Positions 23,236 through 27,353 of a stretch of 27,353 nt of DNA are shown one piece after another. The position numbers and the translations under genes were made by a program. Each line of letters begins with the position of its first letter. Position 1 is the stretch's first letter. Where the stretch lies: positions 1-27,353 of the IMG/VR virus record IMGVR_UViG_3300021090_000090. One strand, given 5' to 3'. The stretch comes from a virus. A model generated the notes under the pieces. The model had not been told where the DNA came from and ran no database searches. It was given only the letters and a program-made list of their open reading frames with translations.

Positions 23236-23646
23236 ATGGAATGGCTGGTCAAAGCCGTCATCGGCGGAGTGCTGTCGCCGCTGACCAACCTCGCGCTGAC
23301 GTGGCAGAAGCAGAAGCTCGAAGCCGCCGGCAGCCACGAAGCCCGCGCCGTCGAGATCACACAGAAAGTTGTGGCGCTGGAGCAGCGCGAAGCCGAGCTC
23401 AACTCCAAGATCTTGATCGCCGAGCAGGGCAACTGGATGACGCGCTGGGTGCGTCCGGTGTGGGCAATGCCATTCATTGCCTTCACCTGGAAGGTCGTGG
23501 TGTACGACAAGATGCTGGGCTGGGGCGCGACCGATCCGCTCGACCCGAAAATGTTTAGCGTGTTCATGCTGATGGCCGGCGCGTACTACGGCGGCCGGTC
23601 GGCGGAGAAGGTGGCGACAACCATCGCCGCCTCGTTCAAGCGCTGA
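23236..23646 (+). CDS. 3TM-family phage holin
   Basis: This encodes 136 residues from ATG 23236. An N-terminal weakly hydrophobic stretch (WLVKAVIGGVLSPLTNLAL) is followed by a coiled coil (about 24-64). Then comes NWMTRWVRPVWAMPFIAFTWKVVVYDKMLG (66-95), TDPLDP, and FSVFMLMAGAYYGGRSAEKVA (108-127). The 'N-W-x-T-R-x-x-R-P' start and the 'G-x-Y-x-G-G-R-S-x-E-K' end are hallmarks of the holin family first described with gene transfer agents and common in alphaproteobacterial phages. It should form the inner-membrane lesion that triggers lysis. It is unusual that it lies downstream of the endolysin and the lipid genes. Confidence 0.85.
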   Translation: MEWLVKAVIGGVLSPLTNLALTWQKQKLEAAGSHEARAVEITQKVVALEQREAELNSKILIAEQGNWMTRWVRPVWAMPFIAFTWKVVVYDKMLGWGATDPLDPKMFSVFMLMAGAYYGGRSAEKVATTIAASFKR

Positions 23647-23670
23647 GCTGATACAGCGGGAGGTGAAGCC

Positions 23671-23925
23671 ATGAGCGACCTGGCCGAGATCCGCCGCGAG
23701 CTGTCCGCCATCCGCGACATGACCGCGCGCACCGGCCAGGACGTCACCTGGATCAAGAACGGCATGGAGCGCGGCGCGGCCCGCATGGACGGGCACGACA
23801 AGAGCATCGCCAAGCTCGAGAACGGCAATCACCGCTCGACCGGCTTCGTCGCCGGCATCGCCGCCGTCATCGGCACCGCCGCGGGGCTGGTCGGCGCCAA
23901 GCTGGGCTTGATCCCGCCGCACTGA
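23671..23925 (+). CDS. XhlA-like coiled-coil membrane protein
   Basis: This encodes 84 residues from ATG 23671, with GGGAGGTG just upstream. Residues 1-55 are a charged coiled coil (LAEIRRELSAIRDMTARTGQDVTWIKNGMERGAARMDGHDKSIAKLENG). Residues about 58-81 are one Gly/Ala-rich membrane helix. This layout matches haemolysin XhlA-type proteins, which work with a holin and endolysin. The gene ends the + strand cassette and is followed by a strong terminator. Confidence 0.65.
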   Translation: MSDLAEIRRELSAIRDMTARTGQDVTWIKNGMERGAARMDGHDKSIAKLENGNHRSTGFVAGIAAVIGTAAGLVGAKLGLIPPH

Positions 23926-23942
23926 CGTTCTTCCCAAAGATC

Positions 23943-23981
23943 GATCCGCCCTGGCCTCACCGGCCGGGGCGGGTCTTTTTT
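23943..23981 (+). terminator. Strong Rho-independent terminator after the lysis cassette
   Basis: A 14-bp stem (23943-23956 with 23962-23975, two G-U pairs) with a 5-nt loop TCACC runs straight into TTTTTT (23976-23981). It lies between convergent genes, 17 nt after the + strand stop and 13 nt before the - strand stop at 23994. On the - strand the hairpin is followed by only a short T-rich run, so it is mainly a + strand terminator and perhaps partly bidirectional. Confidence 0.92.
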
Positions 23982-23993
23982 GCGTTTTAGAGA

Positions 23994-24329
23994 TCAGTTC
24001 GCCGCGAGCTTGTCGCGCAGCGCGAATCCCATCAGCGGCCAGAGCTGGCGGATGCAGTCTTCGTAGGCGAGCTTGCGGCCGAGCTCGGCATTGAAGTTTT
24101 CCGGCGACGCCGGTGCGCTCTTGCCGATGATAGTGAAGCCGTTCTTCAGCACCAGGATGCAGAGCGAGAGCACCTTCAGCGGGCCGTTCTTCGCATCCGC
24201 TTGACCGTGCACGGCTTGATCGCCGGTAAGATCGTAGCGTTGCTGGATCGCCGCCTCGATGTCGGCGAGAGCGACTCGCGGGGCTACGGCTACGGCGGCC
24301 GCGGCCGCGTCGGATGCTTCCAAGCTCAT
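23994..24329 (-). CDS. Phage gp49-like protein
   Basis: This encodes 111 residues. The frame is open to 24380, but ATG 24329 overlaps the upstream gene's stop (ATGA) and has GGGAG about 8 nt ahead, so I start there. RVALADIEAAIQQRYDL is followed by LKVLSLCILVLKNGFTIIGKSAPASPENFNAELGRKLAYEDCIRQLWPLMGFALRDKLA. The 'L-K-N-G-F-T-x-x-G-x-S', 'E-x-G-x-K-x-A-Y' and 'L-W-x-L-x-G-x-x-L' pattern identifies the gp49-like family seen in many phages and prophages. Its function is unknown. It is the last gene of the - strand accessory operon. Its first residues, MSLEASDAAA, are the same as those of the Tad2 gene upstream. Confidence 0.82.
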   Translation of the reverse strand: MSLEASDAAAAAVAVAPRVALADIEAAIQQRYDLTGDQAVHGQADAKNGPLKVLSLCILVLKNGFTIIGKSAPASPENFNAELGRKLAYEDCIRQLWPLMGFALRDKLAAN

Positions 24330-24568
24330 GTGGCGAGCTCCCAGTCGGTGGCAAGAAGGTCGGTCTGTGAGCACAACCACGGCACCAGGTCACCCTGCGC
24401 GGTCGACATGAAGACGTAGGGCAGGCTCATTTTAGAGTGTGCGTCCGGCACCTGCTTGCCGAGCCACATGCCTTTGCCGTTCCAACCGGCGCGACGGACG
24501 CGATCGCCGTTGTGCAGCTGCTTCACAGCCCAGCCGATACACTGCGGCGCGGCCGCGTCGGATGCTTC
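24300..24568 (-). repeat. Exact 21-nt repeat at the 5' ends of two adjacent genes
   Basis: The same 21 bases occur at 24300-24320 and 24548-24568. Each copy encodes EASDAAA as codons 4-10 of the gp49-like and Tad2-like genes and contains the palindrome GCGGCCGC. Codons 2-3 (AGC TTG, AGC CTC) encode the same residues with two differing bases. The start codons differ (ATG against GTG). Confidence 0.8.
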
Positions 24569-24577
24569 GAGGCTCAC
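24326..24577 (-). CDS. tad2: DUF2829 protein, Thoeris anti-defence 2 (Tad2)-like
   Basis: This encodes 83 residues and starts at GTG 24577, which overlaps the upstream stop (GTGA). After a 13-residue extension the family core is complete: IGWAVKQLHNGDRVRRAGWNGKGMWL (14-39), LPYVFMSTAQGDLVPWLCSQTDLLATDW (52-79). The R-x-G-W-N-G-K-x-M, P-Y-x-x-M and V-P-W-L-x-S-Q-T-D-L-L-A-x-D-W blocks are the DUF2829 signature. Characterised Tad2 proteins are small cytoplasmic oligomers that bind and hide the cyclic-ADP-ribose-type signal made by the Thoeris ThsB TIR protein, stopping ThsA activation. Whether this member binds the same ligand is inferred from family membership. The neighbouring small genes may be other counter-defence or early genes. 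Confidence 0.9.
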   Translation of the reverse strand: MSLEASDAAAPQCIGWAVKQLHNGDRVRRAGWNGKGMWLGKQVPDAHSKMSLPYVFMSTAQGDLVPWLCSQTDLLATDWELAT

Positions 24578-24804
24578 GTCGGCAACCTCTCAATGTTTAC
24601 GCGGGTTCGACAGAGCGCGAGCGCATGAACAGCCCTCTCGCCGACCTTCGTGATGATGTTCCAGCCTTCGGATCGCTGGACCCAACCATTTTCCACGAAA
24701 CTGTCTCGCGCCTGTTTGGAGACGAGATCGCCATCGCGCACCGGCGAGCCTGCAATTTGCAGCAGGGTGTCGATCGGTCCTTCGTTGACGTAGAACAACC
24801 TCAC
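24574..24804 (-). CDS. Small protein, possibly winged-helix, in the Tad2 operon
   Basis: This encodes 76 residues from GTG 24804, which overlaps the preceding stop (GTGA). The frame is open to 24987, but that extension is a low-quality shadow of the neighbouring gene. VRLFYVNEGPIDTLLQIAGSPVRDGDLVSKQARDSFVENGWVQRSEGWNIITKVGERAVHAL has the helix-helix-hairpin rhythm of a winged helix: SKQARDSFVENG, then VQRSEGWNIITKVGE. A DNA-binding or protein-interaction role is possible, but I do not recognise the family. Confidence 0.6.
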   Translation of the reverse strand: MRLFYVNEGPIDTLLQIAGSPVRDGDLVSKQARDSFVENGWVQRSEGWNIITKVGERAVHALALCRTRVNIERLPT

Positions 24805-25091
24805 GATCCTGCAGCTCGGCGCTCGAGCTCCTCGGTCTTCGCCGCCTGGCCCTTCTGGTAGGGCATCCACTCGGCGAAGAAGTTTTCGGGCCGCGGGTCG
24901 CCGTCCTGCAGCAACGGCACGCTGGTGACCGGGGAGGTGCTGCCGTTGCTGTCGATCACGGCCAGGTTGACCATGCGATCGCCCCAAACGTGTGCGACGT
25001 GCGCAGCGAGCGGATCCGGGCCGTGATGGATGCCGGAGAATCCCGGGCCCGGTGTAAACCAGACGACGCGGCCGTTGGTCGGCTTGATCAT
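24801..25091 (-). CDS. Conserved phage protein of unknown function
   Basis: This encodes 96 residues from ATG 25091, 2 nt after the upstream stop, with AAGGTG ahead. The sequence MIKPTNGRVVWFTPG reads into HVAHVWGDRMVNLAVIDSNGSTSPVTSVPLLQDGD and ends AEWMPYQKGQAAKTEELERRAA. The blocks 'P-T-x-G-R-V-V-W', 'D-R-x-V-N-L-A-V-x-D-x-N-G', 'S-V-P-L-x-Q' and 'E-W-M-P-Y-Q-K-G-Q-A-A' recur in small proteins from many phages, usually of unknown function. It is probably a compact beta-barrel (SH3-like) by strand pattern. Its place in an overlapping operon implies joint expression with the Tad2-like gene. Confidence 0.75.
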   Translation of the reverse strand: MIKPTNGRVVWFTPGPGFSGIHHGPDPLAAHVAHVWGDRMVNLAVIDSNGSTSPVTSVPLLQDGDPRPENFFAEWMPYQKGQAAKTEELERRAAGS

Positions 25092-25093
25092 GT

Positions 25094-25474
25094 TCAGAGC
25101 ACCTTCACTGTGACGCGGCCGTTGGAGGCCTTGCCGTACTGTTTCTCGACCACGACCAGGCCGGTCTTTTGCAACGCCTTGCGCTCGGCCGCCTTGAGCG
25201 CCAGCCAAACCTCGGTCTGGATCTGCGGCACCTCGCCCTTGAACTCGGCCGCGCACGCGCCGGAGGCGCTGACGTAGCCGAGCGCGCCGAAGTCCTCCTT
25301 GAAGCCCTCGCCGTGGTCGGTGGCGTGCTTTTTCAGCTCGGCCTCGATCGCCGACATGCGAGCGAAGTCGGGGGCGAGCTTGACGTTGATGCCGAGCAGC
25401 TCCTCGGCGAGGCTGCGGCGCAGCTTAAGCAGCTTCGGCGCCGGCGCTGCGCGGCGGCTGGTGACGGTGGCCAT
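25094..25474 (-). CDS. First gene of the - strand accessory operon, unknown function
   Basis: This encodes 126 residues. The frame is open to 25525, but the extra N-terminus crosses an AT-rich likely promoter patch, so ATG 25474 is preferred although its ribosome-binding site is weak. MATVTSRRAAPAPKLLKLRRSLAEELLGINVKLAPDFARMSAIEAELKKHATDHGEGFKEDFG forms a helical N-terminal half. This is followed by LGYVSASGACAAEFKGEVPQIQTEVWLALKAAERKALQKTGLVVVEKQYGKASNGRVTVKVL. The second half could be a beta-rich domain with a central helix. I do not recognise a family. It leads the operon that includes the Tad2-like gene. Confidence 0.65.
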   Translation of the reverse strand: MATVTSRRAAPAPKLLKLRRSLAEELLGINVKLAPDFARMSAIEAELKKHATDHGEGFKEDFGALGYVSASGACAAEFKGEVPQIQTEVWLALKAAERKALQKTGLVVVEKQYGKASNGRVTVKVL

Positions 25475-25585
25475 GAGGGCTGCAACATTCCAGGCTTGGG
25501 TTAAAAGTTTAATAAAATGCCGCAAGCCGTTGATCGGGGCGGACTATCCTGGTTGGCTAGGGCGCGTACAACCGGGAGGGTTCAA
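25475..25585. promoter_or_regulatory. Divergent intergenic region, likely promoter region
   Basis: These 111 nt lie between the - strand operon and the + strand gene at 25586. A short AT-rich patch at about 25499-25518 (TTAAAAGTTTAATAAAAT within it) stands out against the GC-rich background. I could not find a well-spaced -35/-10 pair on either strand. A promoter is inferred from divergent genes and base composition. GGGAGGG (25574-25580) is the ribosome-binding site of the + gene. Confidence 0.35.
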
Positions 25586-25891
25586 ATGATCGCCCAAGGC
25601 CAGAAGTTCAACGACCTCACGATCTTTCTCGACGGCGGCACCTACACCGGCTGCACCTTCGAGCGGTGCGTGTTGGTGGTGTCCGGGCTGCTGCCGATTT
25701 ACTTCTCCGGAAATCATCTGATCGCGTGCCGCTGGGAGTTCGCCGGGCCGGCCGCCACCACCATCGCCTTTTTGACGTCGACGTATGTGCAAGGTGGCGG
25801 CGGCAAGGAGCTGGTCGAAAAGATGTTCAACAACATCCGGCAAAACGCCACGGGACAGCGGCGCTCCGGCGATCCTGTTGTGCTGAATTAG
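25586..25891 (+). CDS. Small protein with beta-helix-like repeats, unknown function
   Basis: This encodes 101 residues. GGGAGGG 5 nt before ATG 25586 decides the start. The N-terminal part, FNDLTIFLDGGTYTGCTFERCVLVVSGLLPIYFSGNHLIACRWEFAG, has the F-x-x-C / L-x-G periodicity of short right-handed beta-helix or pentapeptide-like proteins. The C-terminal part is helical (ATTIAFLTSTYVQGGGGKELVEKMFNNIRQ). Similar small proteins occur, as far as I know, in Bradyrhizobium-type genomes without known function. It stands alone on the + strand between two - strand operons. No terminator is seen between it and the convergent gene 12 nt away. Confidence 0.65.
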   Translation: MIAQGQKFNDLTIFLDGGTYTGCTFERCVLVVSGLLPIYFSGNHLIACRWEFAGPAATTIAFLTSTYVQGGGGKELVEKMFNNIRQNATGQRRSGDPVVLN

Positions 25892-25903
25892 AAGTCGCGC
25901 GAT

Positions 25904-26143
25904 CTATGAGATCGGCTGCCCGCACGGCTCAAGCCCAGGCGGCAGGAGCACTTTCCAGTTTCCGACAACCGAATAATGTAGCTGAAAGTAAATCGTTTGA
26001 TCGGCGCTATGATTCTCGATGCAGAGTCCACTCTCTGGCAAATTCATTCTGGAGTTCGGGATTAAGGACATGCAAAGAGGGACGACACCTTCCGAGAAGC
26101 ACAATGCCATGTTGAGGGCGGCGACGTGGATGTAATCAATCAT
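25904..26143 (-). CDS. Small hypothetical protein, last gene of the right-hand - strand operon
   Basis: This encodes 79 residues. I chose ATG 26143 because AAGGAGG precedes it with 5-nt spacing; ATG 26158 is also in frame and overlaps a tiny ORF's stop (ATGA). The sequence MIDYIHVAALNMALCFSEGVVPLCMSLIPNSRMNLPESGLCIENHSADQTIYFQLHYSVVGNW is mixed and beta-like, with Cys and Met more common than in neighbouring genes. Base composition is visibly less GC-rich than the structural genes. I do not recognise it. Confidence 0.5.
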   Translation of the reverse strand: MIDYIHVAALNMALCFSEGVVPLCMSLIPNSRMNLPESGLCIENHSADQTIYFQLHYSVVGNWKVLLPPGLEPCGQPIS

Positions 26144-26154
26144 GACGGCCTCCT

Positions 26155-26205
26155 TCATGCGGCGATCGGGAACTCGTTCCACTCGATCGGGGTGGGGTAG
26201 GCCAT
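26155..26205 (-). CDS. Tiny ORF (16 residues) between two small genes
   Basis: ATG 26205 to TGA 26155 encodes MAYPTPIEWNEFPIAA. It overlaps the upstream 43-residue gene's stop region closely (1-nt gap) and its own stop overlaps ATG 26158 of the next frame. It could be a coupling ORF, a gene remnant or chance. There is no strong ribosome-binding site. Confidence 0.2.
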   Translation of the reverse strand: MAYPTPIEWNEFPIAA

Positions 26206-26206
26206 G

Positions 26207-26338
26207 TCAGCGGACCTGCCCAAACCACAGATACCAGCCGGTCTGCACCGCATCGCCGTAAGCGCCCCGGGCCGGCAAGTAGCCGCAAACGATCGCGAGC
26301 GCGATCAGGATGGCGGCGACGGCAAGATGTTTTTTCAT
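26207..26338 (-). CDS. 43-residue single-pass membrane or secreted peptide
   Basis: ATG 26338 overlaps the upstream stop (ATGA). MKKHLAVAAILIALAIVCGYLPARGAYGDAVQTGWYLWFGQVR has a basic start, a 15-residue hydrophobic core and a short polar tail. It would be inserted in the inner membrane, or cut after a site near ARGA. The open frame extends upstream to 26668, but that part is a shadow of other genes. The function is unknown; small membrane peptides in phage accessory operons often act on host membrane processes, but nothing here shows this. Confidence 0.5.
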   Translation of the reverse strand: MKKHLAVAAILIALAIVCGYLPARGAYGDAVQTGWYLWFGQVR

Positions 26339-26559
26339 TTCCCGGCCTCCGGTTTGGGGTTGTGGAGCGACATGGTCGCGCCGCAGCACCTCGGCCAGCC
26401 GTGCTGCAGGCATTTCGCGGCGTCGACGGTGCGGAAGGTTTTGCACTTCGGGCAGAACACACGGCCGCCGAGCAGGGACGGGTGCGAAGCTGCGATCTCG
26501 TCGTAGAGCTGCTGGCGATTGGCCGCCGTGCGGAACGGAAAGGCATAGACTTCCGTCAT
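26335..26559 (-). CDS. Small Cys-rich, probably zinc-binding protein
   Basis: This encodes 74 residues, with ATG 26559 overlapping the stop of the DUF6745 gene (ATGA). The N-terminus MTEVYAFPFRTAANRQQLYDEIAASHPSLLGG is followed by CPKC (36-39), C50, and HGWPRCCGATM with C58 and C59. The two cysteine pairs would form a zinc ribbon. The H-G-W-P-x-C-C-G-x-T-M ending is one I associate with small phage and prophage proteins of Rhizobiales. The function is unknown; protein or nucleic-acid binding is plausible. Confidence 0.65.
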   Translation of the reverse strand: MTEVYAFPFRTAANRQQLYDEIAASHPSLLGGRVFCPKCKTFRTVDAAKCLQHGWPRCCGATMSLHNPKPEAGK

Positions 26560-27353
26560 GTCCGAACGGCCTCCCGATAGTGTTTCGGCGCGATGCCGTA
26601 GCTGTGCGCCACGGCCTCGTGCGGCGTGCGGGGCGGCTTGCGCGTGCGCGGGTCGCGCGCAGCGCCAAGGTGAAACCGCCGGCGAGTGCCGTCGGGCTCG
26701 AGGCTGCCGTTGTGGACCTCGGTCACCTGCAGCTTCTCGCCGCCGACGTTGATTTCGAGAAGCCGCCGCGGCTGGCCGTGAAGCTCGTCGGCGGCGATCA
26801 CCTTGGCCTTGCGCTGCGCCAGATAGTTCTCGAAGCCGAACACTTCGAGCATCACCCGGCGAAGCTCGGCGTTCGGTTCCGCTTCGATCGCGTCCGGCGT
26901 CAATTTGCCGCTCTGTTCGATAACCCATTCGTGCGACCGCGGAATGTGTAGCCCGTGCCAGAAGTACAAACTCCAGCCGTCGCGATAAGCAATCGCGGGA
27001 CCGCTGTCTGAATGCAGTCTTCCGCCGGCGTCGCGCTTAAGCACGCGCGGACGGTCGGACACCATCGCAAAGTCGGAATGAAGTGAGAACGGGCCGCCGC
27101 GGCTGTGCATTGTTTCGAGCATCGCAAGTTCATCTAGCGCCGCGATCTCAAGCTGACAGACCTGAACGAAGAACGTTCGCCATGCAGTCCATCCGCACCA
27201 CAGATTGCCGCCCCATTCGATATAGAGGGCCTGTTGGGCACAGCGCAGCAGAAAATAAACCGCGCCGCGAACCGCGCCGCGAACCGCGCCGTCAACCGCG
27301 CCGCCAACCGCGTCGCGAACCGCGCCGCCAACCGCGCCACGAACCGCGCCCCC
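26556..27353 (-). CDS. DUF6745 protein, 5' end beyond the window
   Basis: The frame is open from the window edge (27353) to TGA 26556, giving 265 visible C-terminal residues; no upstream start is seen, so the gene continues outside. Residues 1-32 are eight tetrapeptides ending in AV. Next comes YFLLRCAQQALYIEWGGNLWCGWTAWRTFFVQV, then from residue 78 MLETMHSRGG, SDRPRVLKRDAGGRLHSDSGPAIAYRDGWSLYFWHGLHIP, ENYLAQRKAKVIAADELHGQPRRLLEI and a C-terminal PHEAVAHSYGIAPKHYREAVRT. The 'DRP-x-x-L-x-R-D-x-x-G-R-L-H...G-P-A-x-x-Y-x-D-G-W-x-x-Y-x-W-H-G' block and the 'AVA-x-x-x-G' ending are the DUF6745 pattern. Function is unknown. It is the upstream gene of an overlapping operon with a zinc-ribbon protein and a membrane peptide. 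Confidence 0.8.
   Translation of the reverse strand, partial: GGAVRGAVGGAVRDAVGGAVDGAVRGAVRGAVYFLLRCAQQALYIEWGGNLWCGWTAWRTFFVQVCQLEIAALDELAMLETMHSRGGPFSLHSDFAMVSDRPRVLKRDAGGRLHSDSGPAIAYRDGWSLYFWHGLHIPRSHEWVIEQSGKLTPDAIEAEPNAELRRVMLEVFGFENYLAQRKAKVIAADELHGQPRRLLEINVGGEKLQVTEVHNGSLEPDGTRRRFHLGAARDPRTRKPPRTPHEAVAHSYGIAPKHYREAVRT
27258..27353 (-). repeat. Eight tandem 12-nt repeats inside the DUF6745 gene
   Basis: There are exactly eight 12-base units, consensus on the - strand CGCGGCGCGGTT, with changes only at a few positions. They read in frame as GGAV RGAV GGAV RDAV GGAV DGAV RGAV RGAV from the window edge inward. The window ends at a unit boundary, so the array may be longer. Confidence 0.95.

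Noticed and set aside
25900-25912. GATCT-ATG-AGATC inverted repeat between convergent genes as a terminator
   Set aside because: The stem is only about 6 bp with no T-run, so it is too weak to call.
1-27353. CRISPR arrays, tRNA genes, insertion sequences and attachment sites
   Set aside because: Read through on both strands; no spaced repeats, cloverleaf, transposase or paired terminal repeats could be supported.

Overview
The window is the structural, lysis and accessory part of a tailed double-stranded DNA phage (or prophage) with a short, T7-like tail and a head module like that of Bordetella phage BPP-1. The DNA is strongly GC-rich with GC-ending codons. Several accessory genes (a Cys-rich secreted protein, a CxxC / HGWPRCCG protein, a DUF6745 protein) resemble families I associate with Rhizobiales. 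A host near Bradyrhizobium/Rhodopseudomonas is therefore a reasonable inference, but it is not proven. No integrase, repressor, terminase, polymerase or reverse transcriptase is present, so lifestyle cannot be judged.

Layout. 1-3614 (+) is the head module: portal C-terminus, Bbp19-like protein, scaffold with a very long Ala/Gly tract, a 290-nt leader with repeats and a hairpin, major capsid protein, and a decoration/head-fibre-like protein. It closes with a strong intrinsic terminator at 3640-3685. 3729-5928 (+) carries two GT-A-type glycosyltransferases and an uncharacterised protein. 6011-18452 (+) is the tail and ejection module in T7 order: a small protein, tail tubular protein A (gp11-like), nozzle (gp12-like), a GNAT-fold protein at the gp13 position, and gp14-, gp15- and gp16-like internal virion proteins. 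The gp15-like protein carries a transglycosylase domain and the gp16-like part is split over two genes. 18501-20647 (+) holds the tail fibre and a small partner.

20677-23925 (+) is a lysis and envelope cassette. It encodes a Cys-rich secreted protein, a GH19 endolysin with a C-terminal membrane anchor, a membrane di-iron fatty-acid-hydroxylase-like protein, a phospholipase-A2-like protein and three small membrane proteins (one a 3TM holin, one XhlA-like). It ends at a second strong terminator (23943-23981). The pairing of two lipid-directed genes with a tail-anchored endolysin is the most unusual arrangement in the window.

23994-25474 (-) is a tightly overlapping five-gene accessory operon. 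It contains a gp49-like protein and a very clear DUF2829/Tad2 protein, the Thoeris anti-defence sponge. A short divergent region (25475-25585) separates it from a lone + strand gene (25586-25891). A second - strand operon of very small genes follows (25904-27353). It is headed by a DUF6745 protein that runs off the window end, and the last 96 bases are eight perfect-length 12-nt repeats inside that gene. Almost all genes are joined by ATGA/GTGA/TAATG overlaps. No stretch longer than 300 bases lacks a gene; the longest is 1930-2219.
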